This document shows positions 18,216 to 27,896 of a stretch of DNA of 57,025 nucleotides, in pieces (the first letter of the stretch is position 1; each line of letters opens with the position of its first letter). The stretch comes from Betaproteobacteria bacterium HGW-Betaproteobacteria-12 (GTDB lineage: Bacteria; Pseudomonadota; Gammaproteobacteria; Burkholderiales; Rhodocyclaceae): NCBI GenBank assembly GCA_002842345.1, contig PHCU01000005.1:1-57025 (forward strand), written 5' to 3'. A program made the position numbers and the translations under genes. The notes beneath the pieces are model-generated. The model did not search any database. It was not told the origin of the DNA and was given only the letters and a program-made list of their open reading frames with translations.

Positions 18216-19418
18216 TCAAGGGTAGAAAACGTAAAGTCGGTAACCGGCCGCCCCGAGGTTGCGGGCTTCGATCCACAGGCGGATTGCCACTTCGCCATTG
18301 GCCGGAAAGAGTTCGGGACTGATCGTCGGCGGCAGGTACTCGGCCGCCGCCATGACCTTGCGGGCGACAACGCTGTCGGCCGCGTCGGTCAGCGTCAATT
18401 CGAGCGCCGGCCAGTCCTGCGGATAGCCTGCCCGGTTGTGCAAGGTCGCCTGCAGCACGAACAGGCCGCGAACATTGTCGGACTGCAGGTCGGAGGCCTC
18501 GATGGCGACCAGTTCGGGATTGCGTGACAGCGGCACGCGGAGTCCGAGCAGTTCGTAATAGGGCGCGCTCGCAGGCAAGCCGCGCACCACCTCGGTACGG
18601 AAATGCTGGAGCAACTGCCCGGCGAGGGCCAGCAACAAAATCCCGGCGACCAGGACAAAAGGCCAGACGGCGCGCTTTACCGTCGTCGAGGCAAAAGCAG
18701 AGGCGCCACCGTCGGCCAGGGTCCCCGCCGCCCAGCGGTTATAGGCCGGCGCATCGCTCAACTCACGGGCGGCCACCAGGCCGGCCTCGCGGGCGGCCAG
18801 CGTCGATTGCTCGGGCGTCTCGCCGGACTCGCCATCGGCAGGGCCTGCGCGTGCCGTGTCGACGTCCGGCGGTGGCTCGATCGCCGGCTCCGGCAACGGC
18901 TCGGCGGCGGGGTCGAACACTGGATCAGCTTCTGCTGCCGCTGGCTGAGGTAGCGCAGCCGCCTCGACTGCGAGCGGCGCAGGCAGCGTTTCGGACTCGG
19001 CAACAGCTGGCAATTCTTGGTCAAAGGCCTCGGGCAGCGCCAACCGTGACGGTGGGTCGGCCGTAGCGTCCTCGGCCTGGGGCAATGCGCTTGCCTCCGG
19101 CTCGCCGACAATCGGCCCATCAGCAACGAATTCACCGATGGCTTCGTCGCCCTGCTCACCCGCTAGCGGCAATGGCTCGACGATTTCCGGCCAGTCCGGC
19201 TCGTGCCTAGAGGGCTTCTGGCTCTCGAGCGGCGCAAACACGGGCGGCGCTGGCTCAGCCGGAACTCGGACGGCCGGCGGGGTTTCCTCCGGCAGAAATT
19301 CGTCGAAGGCGTTGAACACCGTCTGGCAATGACCGCAACGCACCTTGCCAGCCTTCAGGCGCAGCTGCTCGGAGGTGACACGGAAAACCGTGCCGCACGC
19401 CGGACAGCGCGTGCGCAT
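18216..19418 (-). CDS. Zinc-ribbon plus DUF3426 membrane protein
   Basis: A 400-aa protein of three parts. First is an N-terminal MJ0042-type zinc ribbon (CPACGTVF...CGHCQTVF, residues 4-33). A long Pro/Glu/Ala-rich linker follows (about 50-235). Then comes one transmembrane helix (WPFVLVAGILLLALAGQLL) before a DUF3426 domain of about 140 residues, probably periplasmic. The function is unknown. The gene overlaps prmA by the ATGA stop/start arrangement, as in many betaproteobacteria, which supports the start at 19418. Confidence 0.88.
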   Translation of the reverse strand: MRTRCPACGTVFRVTSEQLRLKAGKVRCGHCQTVFNAFDEFLPEETPPAVRVPAEPAPPVFAPLESQKPSRHEPDWPEIVEPLPLAGEQGDEAIGEFVADGPIVGEPEASALPQAEDATADPPSRLALPEAFDQELPAVAESETLPAPLAVEAAALPQPAAAEADPVFDPAAEPLPEPAIEPPPDVDTARAGPADGESGETPEQSTLAAREAGLVAARELSDAPAYNRWAAGTLADGGASAFASTTVKRAVWPFVLVAGILLLALAGQLLQHFRTEVVRGLPASAPYYELLGLRVPLSRNPELVAIEASDLQSDNVRGLFVLQATLHNRAGYPQDWPALELTLTDAADSVVARKVMAAAEYLPPTISPELFPANGEVAIRLWIEARNLGAAGYRLYVFYP

Positions 19419-20308
19419 CAAGGCTTGTGCCCGGCCAGGCATACCCAGTCCTCGCGGACGTCGGCAATTTCCAGCGGCAACCAGCGGGCATAGAGACCGA
19501 TGATTTCGGCCGCCTGCTCACGCAGGATGCCCGACAAGGCCAGCCGGCCACCGGAGCGCACATGGGCGCAGATGGCCGGCGCCAGGACGCGCAGTGGATT
19601 GGACAGGATATTGGCGACGACGATGTCGTATTCGCCGGCAACCGGCTGAGCCGAATCGGCGAACAGGGCGGTCACCGCGTTACGCTCGGCATTTGCCCGC
19701 GCCGCCTCGACCGCCTGGCTGTCGATATCGACACCGGCAACACGCCCGGCGCCGAGACGTGCCGCGGCGATGGCCAGAATACCGGAACCGCAACCGTAGT
19801 CGAGCACCGAGCAGCCGGCGCTGACATTGCGCTCCAGCCACTCCAGACAGAGCCGGGTGGTCGGATGCGAACCGGTGCCGAAGGCCATGCCGGGATCGAG
19901 AATCAGGTTGATTGCCGCCGGATCGGGACTTTCGTGCCACGACGGAACGATCCACAGACGTTCGGAAACCCGGATCGGGTCGAACTGTGACTGCGTCAAC
20001 TGCACCCAGTTCTGCTCGGCAACCGGTTCGACGGCGTAATCGTCGATGCCGCGCAGACCGATGGCGGCAGCCGCCGCGCCAAGCACGGCGGCGACATCGG
20101 CATCCGGCTCGAGCAGGGCGATGATGCGCGAGTGCCGCCAGCCGGGCGAGTTGACCGAGCCGGGCTCGCCGAACTGCGGCTGCTCGTCCGGCGTCCCGGC
20201 ATCGGCATCCTCGATCGAGGCCGACAGCGCACCGGCCTCGAGCAGCGCGTCGCACAGCGGCTCGGCGCTACCGGCTTCGGTCAGGAAGCTGACACTTTGC
20301 CAGCCCAT
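19418..20308 (-). CDS. prmA: Ribosomal protein L11 methyltransferase PrmA
   Basis: A 296-aa SAM-dependent methyltransferase that trimethylates lysines and the N-terminus of ribosomal protein L11. The SAM-binding motif VLDYGCGSGILAIAAARLGA is present, with the upstream family block LDPGMAFGTGSHPTTRLCLEWL and the NPPY-like position occupied by VVANILSNPL. The length matches E. coli PrmA (293 aa). It lies 3 bp from accC and overlaps the DUF3426 gene, so it is part of the acc operon. Confidence 0.97.
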   Translation of the reverse strand: MGWQSVSFLTEAGSAEPLCDALLEAGALSASIEDADAGTPDEQPQFGEPGSVNSPGWRHSRIIALLEPDADVAAVLGAAAAAIGLRGIDDYAVEPVAEQNWVQLTQSQFDPIRVSERLWIVPSWHESPDPAAINLILDPGMAFGTGSHPTTRLCLEWLERNVSAGCSVLDYGCGSGILAIAAARLGAGRVAGVDIDSQAVEAARANAERNAVTALFADSAQPVAGEYDIVVANILSNPLRVLAPAICAHVRSGGRLALSGILREQAAEIIGLYARWLPLEIADVREDWVCLAGHKP

Positions 20309-20311
20309 CGC

Positions 20312-21670
20312 CTAGCGCTTCACTTCGCCCTTGTCGGCGAGCTTTTGTTCGAGATAGTGGATGTTGGTGCCGCCTTCGATGAAACGTGCATCCAGCATCA
20401 GTTCCTGATGCAAGGGAATGTTGGTCTTGATGCCCTGAATGCTCATCTCCGACAGCGCGATGCGCATGCGGCGGATGGCCTGCTCGCGGGTATCGCCATA
20501 GGAAATGACCTTGGCCACCATCGAGTCGTAATGCGACGGCACCTTGTAACCCTGGTAGATGTGCGAATCAACCCGGATGCCGGGGCCGCCCGGCGGATGA
20601 TAGAACTCGATCTTGCCGGGAGAAGGGACGAACGTGAAGGGATCTTCGGCGTTGATGCGGCATTCGATGGCGTGACCGCGAAAGACGATGTCCTTCTGGC
20701 GATAGCGCAGCTTTTCGCCGAAGGCGACGCGAATCTGCTCCTGCACGATGTCGACACCGGTAATCATCTCGGTGACCGGATGCTCGACCTGGACGCGCGT
20801 ATTCATCTCGATGAAATAGAACTCGCCGTTCTCGTAGAGGAATTCGAAGGTACCGGCACCACGGTAGCCGATCTTGCGGCAGGCTTCGGCACAACGCTCG
20901 CCAATGCGGGCGATCAGGCGCGGCGGGATGTGCGGTGCCGGCGCTTCTTCGATGACCTTCTGGTGCCGCCGCTGCATCGAGCAGTCACGTTCGCCGAGGT
21001 AGACGGCATTCTTGAACTCGTCGGCCAGCACCTGGATTTCCACGTGACGTGGATTCTCCAGATACTTCTCCATGTACACCGCCGGATTGCCGAAGAAGCT
21101 GCCGGCCTCCTGGCGGGTCATCTGCACGGCATTGACCAGCGCCGCCTCGGTATGGACGACGCGCATGCCGCGACCGCCACCACCACCCGCGGCCTTGATG
21201 ATGACCGGGTAGCCGATGGCGCGGGCGATGCGGACGACTTCCTTGGGGTCCTCCGGCAACTCGCCGTCGGAGCCGGGCACGCAAGGCACGCCCGCCGCCT
21301 TCATGGCGTCCTTGGCCGAGACCTTGTCGCCCATCAGGCGAATGGTTTCTGCCCGCGGGCCGATGAAGACGAAGCCTGAGGTTTCGACTCGCTCGGCGAA
21401 ATCGGCGTTTTCGGACAGGAAACCGTAGCCCGGGTGGATCGCCTCGGCATCGGTCACCTCGGCGGCCGAGATGATGGCCGGCACATTCAGGTAACTGAGC
21501 GCCGACGAAGCCGGACCGATGCACACCGATTCGTCGGCGAGCTTGACGTACTTGGCCTCGCGGTCAGCCTCGGAATGGACGACGACGGTCTTGATGCCCA
21601 GTTCGCGACAGGCACGCTGGATGCGGAGAGCGATTTCGCCGCGGTTGGCAATGAGGATTTTTTCAAACAT
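20312..21670 (-). CDS. accC: Acetyl-CoA carboxylase, biotin carboxylase subunit
   Basis: A 452-aa ATP-grasp enzyme that carboxylates biotin on AccB using bicarbonate and ATP, the first half of malonyl-CoA synthesis. Conserved segments are [17 protein letters not shown], the glycine-rich loop [14 protein letters not shown], and [22 protein letters not shown]. It is full length compared with E. coli AccC (449 aa). Its first codons are duplicated upstream, in the accB-accC gap (21766-21791). Confidence 0.98.
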   Translation of the reverse strand: MFEKILIANRGEIALRIQRACRELGIKTVVVHSEADREAKYVKLADESVCIGPASSALSYLNVPAIISAAEVTDAEAIHPGYGFLSENADFAERVETSGFVFIGPRAETIRLMGDKVSAKDAMKAAGVPCVPGSDGELPEDPKEVVRIARAIGYPVIIKAAGGGGGRGMRVVHTEAALVNAVQMTRQEAGSFFGNPAVYMEKYLENPRHVEIQVLADEFKNAVYLGERDCSMQRRHQKVIEEAPAPHIPPRLIARIGERCAEACRKIGYRGAGTFEFLYENGEFYFIEMNTRVQVEHPVTEMITGVDIVQEQIRVAFGEKLRYRQKDIVFRGHAIECRINAEDPFTFVPSPGKIEFYHPPGGPGIRVDSHIYQGYKVPSHYDSMVAKVISYGDTREQAIRRMRIALSEMSIQGIKTNIPLHQELMLDARFIEGGTNIHYLEQKLADKGEVKR

Positions 21671-21791
21671 TTGTCGCTCCCGCGGCGAAATCGCTCTGAC
21701 AGCCTACGGCTGCCGGGCGATTTGGCTTCGCCGCTGCGGCACCTGACGGTGCCTGGTCACCACGATTGGCAATGAGGATTTTTTCGAACAT
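21645..21791. repeat. Duplicated accC start with inverted accC fragment
   Basis: A 26-bp segment covering the first codons of accC (21645-21670) recurs at 21766-21791 with one mismatch. Between the copies, 21681-21697 is a perfect 17-bp reverse complement of accC codons at 21627-21643, and a degenerate forward copy follows near 21717-21735, making an imperfect hairpin. The upstream copy opens a short frame of 42 codons starting [11 protein letters not shown] and stopping just inside accC (21663). Confidence 0.85.
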
Positions 21792-21801
21792 GACAGGCCG
21801 C

Positions 21802-22257
21802 TCAGCCGATCACGAAAAGCGGTTCGCCAAATTCGACGGGTTCGCCGTTCTCGAGCAGGATGGCCTTGACCACGCCGGAAGCGTCGGCTTCGATTTCGTT
21901 GAGCAGTTTCATCGCTTCGATGATGCACAGGGTCTCGCCCTGCTTCACCGTCTGACCGATCTGCACGAAAGCCTCGGCACCCGGCGACGGCGAACGGTAG
22001 AAAGTACCGACCATCGGCGACTTGACGACATGGCCTTCCGGCAACTCGTCCTCGTCGTCGAGATTGACTGAGGACGTCCCGGTGGCCGGGGCCTGCGGTG
22101 CCGCAGCCGGGGCCATCATGTATTGCTGGACCGGGGCAGCGACCGTACCGTAATGCTTGGCGATCCGGACTTTTTCTTCGCCTTCGGTAACTTCCAGCTC
22201 GGAAATGCCGGATTCCTGTACGAGGTCGATAAGTTTCTTGAGTTTACGCAAATCCAT
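21802..22257 (-). CDS. accB: Acetyl-CoA carboxylase, biotin carboxyl carrier protein
   Basis: A 151-aa carrier protein. The N-terminal [23 protein letters not shown] segment, a flexible Ala/Pro-rich linker, and the C-terminal biotinyl domain are visible; the biotin-accepting lysine is in [11 protein letters not shown]. The start at 22257 matches family N-termini; the open frame reaches 22305 without homology. It is separated from accC by 131 bp holding a sequence duplication, wider than is usual for accBC. Confidence 0.97.
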   Translation of the reverse strand: MDLRKLKKLIDLVQESGISELEVTEGEEKVRIAKHYGTVAAPVQQYMMAPAAAPQAPATGTSSVNLDDEDELPEGHVVKSPMVGTFYRSPSPGAEAFVQIGQTVKQGETLCIIEAMKLLNEIEADASGVVKAILLENGEPVEFGEPLFVIG

Positions 22258-22313
22258 GGGTGACTCCCTTCTGTATCGCGTCCATTGGACGCAAGAAGCC
22301 GGCAAAAGCCGGT

Positions 22314-22799
22314 CTATTCGATGCCGAGATTGATATTGTTAAGCAGGTATTCGAGGGCCAGCCGGTAGCCGTCCTGGCCCAGGCCGCAGATGACGCCGAT
22401 CGCCAGATCGGAGAAATACGAGTGCTGCCGGAAAGCTTCGCGGGCATGCACGTTGGACAGGTGCACCTCGACAAACGGAATGGCTACGGCCGCCAGCGCG
22501 TCGCGCAAGGCGACACTGGTATGGGTATAGGCCGCCGGGTTGATGATGATAGCGCGCACGCCTTGCTCCCGTGCAGCGTGAATGCGCTCGATCAGCGCCC
22601 CTTCATGGTTGCTCTGGAAGGCCTCCAGATCAACGCCGACCGCTTCCGCCATGCGCGCGAGAGTCATGTTGATGTCCGACAGGGTGGCCCTGCCGTAATG
22701 CTCTGGTTCGCGGGTTCCAAGCAGGTTCAGATTCGGCCCGTGCACCACCAGGATGCGGGGCTTTTCGACCGGCCCGGAAGCAGTTTTTCGCTTCGTCAT
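22314..22799 (-). CDS. aroQ: Type II 3-dehydroquinate dehydratase AroQ
   Basis: A 161-aa enzyme of the shikimate pathway, forming 3-dehydroshikimate. The signature [17 protein letters not shown] near residue 20 includes the catalytic tyrosine. The motifs [31 protein letters not shown] and [17 protein letters not shown] carry the remaining active-site residues. The length is usual (about 150 aa) with a short basic N-terminal extension. It precedes accB by 56 bp, an order common in proteobacteria. Confidence 0.97.
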   Translation of the reverse strand: MTKRKTASGPVEKPRILVVHGPNLNLLGTREPEHYGRATLSDINMTLARMAEAVGVDLEAFQSNHEGALIERIHAAREQGVRAIIINPAAYTHTSVALRDALAAVAIPFVEVHLSNVHAREAFRQHSYFSDLAIGVICGLGQDGYRLALEYLLNNINLGIE

Positions 22800-22857
22800 A
22801 CCGGCAAGTTTGCCGCAAATCGCTACAACTTGTCCAGTCCGACACTTTAGTCAGCGC

Positions 22858-23445
22858 TTATGAAAGCATCGCCTGCAGGGCCTCGGCCTTGATGCGCTCG
22901 CGCGGCCGGCCATCGCGGTACTTCAGGCTGACCCGCTCGTAGGCGACGGGAAAAACAACCAGATTGGCATCGGCCACCTCGGTCTCGACGACCAGTACCG
23001 CCTCGGCTTTCTCGTGCCGCGGCTCGACATGGGCGAAGGCAATGTTGCGATTGAGCAGAAAGATCTCGACCTCCTTGGCACTGTCGGCGAAGAGCAGAAT
23101 GTCGATGTTCGAATGTTCGCCGGCCGTACCTTCGAGCACGGAGCCCGTCAGATAGGGACGGAAATCAGCCAGCAGCACGAGCAACTCGAGGGCCTTCCGG
23201 CGCAACGCTGCCAGCAGTTCGGGATGGTCGTCGCCACGGTACAGACTCCGGTAGGCACGCAGCTCGGCCTCGACCTCGGCATTGTCGGGAAACTGCACAT
23301 GGTCCGCCAGACCGAGCTGGCGAGCCGCCTTTTTCTTGGCGTGCTGATAGTCGGTGATGCCGTCTTCGGCCATCAGGCGCGCCGCGGCGCTGGCAATGCT
23401 GGCCCGGCTGGAGGAACCCGGGCGAAACCTTTCATGGCGGGGCAT
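22858..23445 (-). CDS. Uncharacterised protein with nucleotidyltransferase-like segment
   Basis: A 195-aa soluble protein. Residues of about 105-130 read YLTGSVLEGTAGEHSNIDILLFADS, which resembles the GS-X-(S/D)-D-I-D core of the nucleotidyltransferase fold, with NID in place of the usual DxD. An N-terminal helical stretch rich in Ala, Arg and Lys (AKKKAARQLGL) precedes it. It diverges from mpl across 50 bp. No function can be assigned; an inactive or substrate-binding relative of the NTase superfamily is possible. Confidence 0.7.
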   Translation of the reverse strand: MPRHERFRPGSSSRASIASAAARLMAEDGITDYQHAKKKAARQLGLADHVQFPDNAEVEAELRAYRSLYRGDDHPELLAALRRKALELLVLLADFRPYLTGSVLEGTAGEHSNIDILLFADSAKEVEIFLLNRNIAFAHVEPRHEKAEAVLVVETEVADANLVVFPVAYERVSLKYRDGRPRERIKAEALQAMLS

Positions 23446-23495
23446 GGAAGCTCGATCAAGGTAGAATCGCCTTCATTCTAACCACTGCACGTGAC

Positions 23496-24842
23496 ATGCA
23501 CATTCACATTCTCGGCATCTGCGGCACTTTCATGGGTGGTATCGCCCAGTTAGCCGTCGCCGCCGGCCACCGGGTCACCGGCTGCGACGCAAATGTCTAT
23601 CCGCCGATGAGCGATCAATTGCGGGGCGCCGGCATCGAGCTGATCGAAGGTTTCGACCCCGCCCAGACCAGCCTGAAGCCGGAACTGTTCCTGGTCGGCA
23701 ATGCCATCTCGCGCGGCAACCCACTGCTCGAAGCCATTCTCGATCAGGGCCTGGCCTATGTCTCCGGTCCCCAGTGGCTGGCCGACAACATCCTGCAGGG
23801 ACGCTGGGTGCTCGGCGTCGCCGGTACGCACGGCAAGACGACGACCAGTTCGATGCTGGCCTGGATCCTCGACGATGCCAACATGGCGCCGGGGTTCCTG
23901 ATCGGCGGCGTACCGCTCAATTTCGGCGTCTCTGCCCGGCTCGGTGACACGCCGTTCTTCGTCATCGAAGCCGACGAGTACGACACCGCCTTTTGCGACA
24001 AGCGCTCCAAATTTATCCACTACCGTCCGCGGACTGCCGTTCTGAACAATCTCGAATTCGATCATGCGGATATTTTCTGCGATCTAGCAGCCATCGAGAC
24101 GCAATTCCACCACTTGGTACGCACCCTGCCCGCCACCGGCCTGATCGTCTCGAATGCCGGCGAAGCCAGCCTCGAGCGCGTCCTGCAGCGTGGTTGCTGG
24201 ACCCCGATCGAACGTTTCAACGATCCGGCTGGCTACCGTACCAGCGGCAACGATGCCAGTGGCGAGCTGATCCTGCATGGCCCCGACGGCGAGATCGGCC
24301 GCAGCGTTTGGCAACTGTCCGGTGAGCACAACCGCGCCAACGCCTGTGCCGCCCTGCTCGCCGCCCGTCATGTCGGCGTTCCCTTCGCCCGCGGCCTGGA
24401 GGCGCTGGGCCGCTTCGACAACGTCAAGCGGCGCATGGAAGTGCGCGGTACGGTACGCGGCATCACGGTCTATGACGATTTCGCCCATCATCCGACGGCC
24501 ATCGCCACCACCGTCGCCGGCTTGCGGCGCAAGGTCGGCAGCGCCCGCATCCTGGCCGTGCTCGAACCGCGCTCCAACACGATGAAGCTGGGCACGATGA
24601 AAAGCCAGTTGCCGGCCAGCCTGCAAGAAGCCGATGCCGCCTATTGCTATGCCGGCAACCTCGGCTGGGACGCCGGCGAGGCCCTGGCGCCGATGGGAGC
24701 CCGAGCCACGGTAGTCCAGGACCTCGACAGTCTGGTCGAGCGTATTGTCCAGGCCGCCCGCCCCGGTGACCACATCCTGGTCATGAGTAACGGCGGTTTC
24801 GGCGACATCCACAACAAATTGCTCGAAAGGCTTTCGGCATGA
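23496..24842 (+). CDS. mpl: UDP-N-acetylmuramate:L-Ala-gamma-D-Glu-meso-DAP ligase Mpl
   Basis: A 448-aa Mur-ligase-family enzyme that recycles cell-wall tripeptide directly onto UDP-MurNAc. The start MHIHILGICGTFMGGIAQLAVAAGH is characteristic of Mpl, and the ATP-binding loop is GVAGTHGKTTTSSML. The central block EADEYDTAFCDKRSKF and the C-terminal VYDDFAHHPTAI and LEPRSNTMKLG are present. It is full length. The stop overlaps the SCO1 gene start by 4 bp (ATGA), so the two are co-translated. Confidence 0.96.
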   Translation: MHIHILGICGTFMGGIAQLAVAAGHRVTGCDANVYPPMSDQLRGAGIELIEGFDPAQTSLKPELFLVGNAISRGNPLLEAILDQGLAYVSGPQWLADNILQGRWVLGVAGTHGKTTTSSMLAWILDDANMAPGFLIGGVPLNFGVSARLGDTPFFVIEADEYDTAFCDKRSKFIHYRPRTAVLNNLEFDHADIFCDLAAIETQFHHLVRTLPATGLIVSNAGEASLERVLQRGCWTPIERFNDPAGYRTSGNDASGELILHGPDGEIGRSVWQLSGEHNRANACAALLAARHVGVPFARGLEALGRFDNVKRRMEVRGTVRGITVYDDFAHHPTAIATTVAGLRRKVGSARILAVLEPRSNTMKLGTMKSQLPASLQEADAAYCYAGNLGWDAGEALAPMGARATVVQDLDSLVERIVQAARPGDHILVMSNGGFGDIHNKLLERLSA

Positions 24843-25426
24843 AGCGACGCGCTTTTCTCCTCCTGCTAGCCGCCCTGGGTCTGGCCGCCTGCGGCGCTGG
24901 CGAGCGCGGCTTCCAGAATACCGACCTGAGCTCCAGCGCCATCACGCCACGCGCCGCCATGCTTGGCGCCAACAGCCAGCCACGCGGCTTCGAAGAATTT
25001 CGCGGCAAGGTGGTAATCGTCTATTTCGGCTACACCAGTTGCCCTGACAGCTGCCCAACCGCCATGCGCAAGTACGCCAGTCTGATCCGCAACCTGCGCA
25101 GCAAGGATAGCGAACGCATACAGTTTCTGTTCATCAGCATCGACCCGGAGCGCGACACAGCCGAGCGCAGCGACACCTACGCCAAGCTGTTCAATCCAAG
25201 CTTCATCGGACTTTCCGGAGATACCCAGCAAATCACCGATGTTAGCCGCCTGTTCAATGTGATTTATACCAAGAAGACTGTCGGCGGCAACCTTGGTTAC
25301 ATTTTCGATCACAGCGACAGCGCCTACGTGATCGACTCCAAGGGCCAGTTGCGCCTGGCCCTGGCGGCGGATGCCCTGATCGATCCGATCGTCGCCGACC
25401 TACAAAAACTGCTCGGCGAGAAATAA
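24839..25426 (+). CDS. SCO1/SenC-family copper chaperone lipoprotein
   Basis: A 195-aa thioredoxin-fold protein. A lipoprotein signal (LGLAACGAG) indicates membrane anchoring in the periplasm. The copper-binding CX3C motif is in YTSCPDSCPTAM, and the distal His ligand is in IFDHSDSAYV. SCO proteins deliver copper to the CuA centre of cytochrome c oxidase or reduce its cysteines. No oxidase genes are nearby; ccoG at 33300 is the only other oxidase-assembly gene in the window. Its start overlaps the mpl stop. Confidence 0.93.
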   Translation: MKRRAFLLLLAALGLAACGAGERGFQNTDLSSSAITPRAAMLGANSQPRGFEEFRGKVVIVYFGYTSCPDSCPTAMRKYASLIRNLRSKDSERIQFLFISIDPERDTAERSDTYAKLFNPSFIGLSGDTQQITDVSRLFNVIYTKKTVGGNLGYIFDHSDSAYVIDSKGQLRLALAADALIDPIVADLQKLLGEK

Positions 25427-25451
25427 AAAAGGCCTCGCCGTAGCGAGGCCT
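25425..25451 (-). terminator. Intrinsic terminator of maeB
   Basis: The arms AGGCCTCGC (25430-25438) and GCGAGGCCT (25443-25451) form a 9-bp stem with a 4-nt loop. On the minus strand the stem is followed by TTTTTTATTT, so it terminates maeB. On the plus strand no T tract follows, so it is weaker for the SCO gene. Confidence 0.88.
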
Positions 25452-25475
25452 GGATGGCATTCCGCCGGTGCCGGA

Positions 25476-27752
25476 TCAGCGCTCCATCGATTCGACGACG
25501 GCGAGGGCGGTCATGTTGACCAGGCGGCGAACCGTGGCGGTGGAGGTCAGGACATGCACCGGTCGGGCCGCCCCGAGCAGGATGGGGCCAATGGTCACGC
25601 CTTCGCCACCGGTCATCTTGATCAGGTTGTAGGAGATGTTGGCGGCGTCGATGTTGGGCATCACCAGCAGGTTGGCCTCGCCCTTGAGCGGCGAATCCGG
25701 ATTGGCTTCGCGGCGAAGATCCTCGCTGAGCGCGGCATCGCCGTGCATTTCGCCATCGACTTCCAGTTCGCCTGACGACATCGCCGAGACCAGGCCGGCG
25801 GCCTTGCTCATCTTGCGCGACGACTCGCTGCTGCCGGAGCCGAAATTGGAGTGCGAGAGCAGGGCGACCTTCGGCTGGCTACCGAAGCGCCGCACCTGCT
25901 CGGCGGCCATCAGGGTCATTTCGGCAATTTCCTCCGCCGTCGGATTTTCGTTCACATGGGTGTCGCAGATGAACAGGGAACGGCCAGGCAGCATCAGGTA
26001 GTTCATCGCCGCCAGGGTATTGGCGCCGGCACGCTTGCCGATGATCTGGTTGATCACGCCGAGATGGTGACTGAACTGACCGGTCATGCCGCAAATCAGG
26101 CCATCGGCGTAGCCGAGCTTGAGCAGCATGGCGCCGATCACCGTCGGCTTGCGGCGCATCGCCTCCTTGGCGATCGCCGGCGTCACGCCGCGCCGCGACA
26201 TCAGCTTGTGATAGGCGGACCAGCATTCGCGATAGCGTTCGTCGGACTCCGGATTGACGATGTCGAAATCGATACCAGGCTTGATCCGCAGCTTGGCCTT
26301 GTCCAGACGGTGTTCGATGACCGCCGGACGACCGACCAGAATCGGCCGGGCAAACTTTTCCTCGATCACCACCTGGGCGGCACGCAGCACGCGCTCATCT
26401 TCGCCCTCGGCATAGATGATGCGCTTGCCCTTGGCCTGGCGGGCGGCCTGGAAAATGGCGCGCATGCCGACCCCGGTGTGATAGACGAACTCCGACAGCT
26501 TGGCGCGATAGGCGGCCCAGTCGGTGATCGGTCGGGTGGCGACGCCGGAATCCATGGCCGCCTGGGCGACGGCCGGGGCGATCTTGACGATCAGGCGCGG
26601 ATCGAAAGGCTTGGGAATCAGGTATTCCGGCCCGAAGGACAGATCCGCCCCGGGATACGCCATGGCCACCTCGTCGGTGACCTCGGCCTCGGCCAGTTCG
26701 GCGATGGCACGCACCGACGCCATCTTCATCTCTTCGGTGATGCGCGTCGCACCGACATCCAGCGCCCCGCGGAAAATAAAGGGGAAGCAGAGGACGTTAT
26801 TGACCTGGTTCACATAGTCGGAACGGCCTGTGGCGATGATCGCATCCGGCCGCACTTCCTTGACTAGTTCCGGCATGATTTCCGGCGTCGGGTTGGCCAA
26901 CGCGAAGATCATCGGCTTGTCGGCCATCTTGACGACCATGTCCTGCTTGACCACACCGGCCGCCGACAACCCGAGGAAGACATCGGCGCCGACCAGCGCG
27001 TCGCCAAGCGTGCGCTTTTCGGTATTTTGCGCGTAGCGCGCCTTGGTCTCGTCCATGCCGCCCGGACGGCCGACATAGATGACTCCCTTGGAATCGCAGA
27101 CGGTAATGTTCTCGCGCTTGACGCCGAGGTCGCACCACAGGTTGAGACAGGAAATGGCAGCGGCGCCAGCGCCGGAAACGACAACCTTGATCTCGTCGAT
27201 CTTCTTGCCGACGACCTTCAGGCCGTTGAGCATGGCGGCGGCGGAAATGATTGCGGTGCCGTGCTGATCGTCGTGGAAGACCGGAATGTTCATCCGCTCC
27301 TTCAGCTTCTGCTCGATGTAGAAGCATTCCGGCGCCTTGATGTCTTCCAGGTTGATGCCGCCGAGCGTCGGCTCGAGGGCGGCGATCATGTCGATCAGCT
27401 TGTCCGGGTCGTTCTCGGCGAGTTCGATGTCGAAGACGTCGATACCGGCGAATTTCTTGAACAGGCAGCCTTTGCCTTCCATGACCGGCTTCGAGGCCAG
27501 CGGGCCGATGTTGCCGAGGCCGAGCACGGCTGTGCCGTTGGTGACGACGCCGACCAGATTGGCGCGCGAGGTGTAATCGGCGGCCGTGTTGGGATCTTCG
27601 ACGATCGCGTCACAGGCAGCGGCAACGCCCGGCGAATAAGCCAGCGCCAAGTCGCGCTGGTTTGTCAAACCCTTGGTCGGGCGAACGGAAATCTTGCCCG
27701 GCGTGGGCCAGCGATGGTATTCAAGTGCGGCTTCGCGCAAATCCTTTTCCAC
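25476..27752 (-). CDS. maeB: NADP-dependent malic enzyme with phosphotransacetylase-like domain
   Basis: A 758-aa bifunctional-type malic enzyme that decarboxylates malate to pyruvate with NADP. The N-terminal malic domain contains [12 protein letters not shown] and [21 protein letters not shown], followed by the Rossmann segment [13 protein letters not shown]. The C-terminal half (from about residue 430) resembles phosphate acetyltransferase ([24 protein letters not shown]) and is thought to be regulatory. A GTG start at 27752 with GAGGA upstream gives the length of E. coli MaeB (759 aa); the longer frame to 27821 lacks homology. Confidence 0.95.
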   Translation of the reverse strand: MEKDLREAALEYHRWPTPGKISVRPTKGLTNQRDLALAYSPGVAAACDAIVEDPNTAADYTSRANLVGVVTNGTAVLGLGNIGPLASKPVMEGKGCLFKKFAGIDVFDIELAENDPDKLIDMIAALEPTLGGINLEDIKAPECFYIEQKLKERMNIPVFHDDQHGTAIISAAAMLNGLKVVGKKIDEIKVVVSGAGAAAISCLNLWCDLGVKRENITVCDSKGVIYVGRPGGMDETKARYAQNTEKRTLGDALVGADVFLGLSAAGVVKQDMVVKMADKPMIFALANPTPEIMPELVKEVRPDAIIATGRSDYVNQVNNVLCFPFIFRGALDVGATRITEEMKMASVRAIAELAEAEVTDEVAMAYPGADLSFGPEYLIPKPFDPRLIVKIAPAVAQAAMDSGVATRPITDWAAYRAKLSEFVYHTGVGMRAIFQAARQAKGKRIIYAEGEDERVLRAAQVVIEEKFARPILVGRPAVIEHRLDKAKLRIKPGIDFDIVNPESDERYRECWSAYHKLMSRRGVTPAIAKEAMRRKPTVIGAMLLKLGYADGLICGMTGQFSHHLGVINQIIGKRAGANTLAAMNYLMLPGRSLFICDTHVNENPTAEEIAEMTLMAAEQVRRFGSQPKVALLSHSNFGSGSSESSRKMSKAAGLVSAMSSGELEVDGEMHGDAALSEDLRREANPDSPLKGEANLLVMPNIDAANISYNLIKMTGGEGVTIGPILLGAARPVHVLTSTATVRRLVNMTALAVVESMER

Positions 27753-27896
27753 GGATATTCCTCGGCGTATTGGTATTGGGGAAAAACCGTATAGGTTACT
27801 CCAAAGGCCGCCGGCCGGCAAACCGTAATTATGTATTATGGCAGCAAGGGGCCTCGGTTTAATGCCCGCCCGGCAGCATTTTCGATTCAGCCTTGC

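Noticed and set aside
20132..21379. Plus-strand open frame of 415 codons opposite accC and prmA
   Set aside because: Antisense of two fully conserved enzymes; no family resemblance and no ribosome-binding site.
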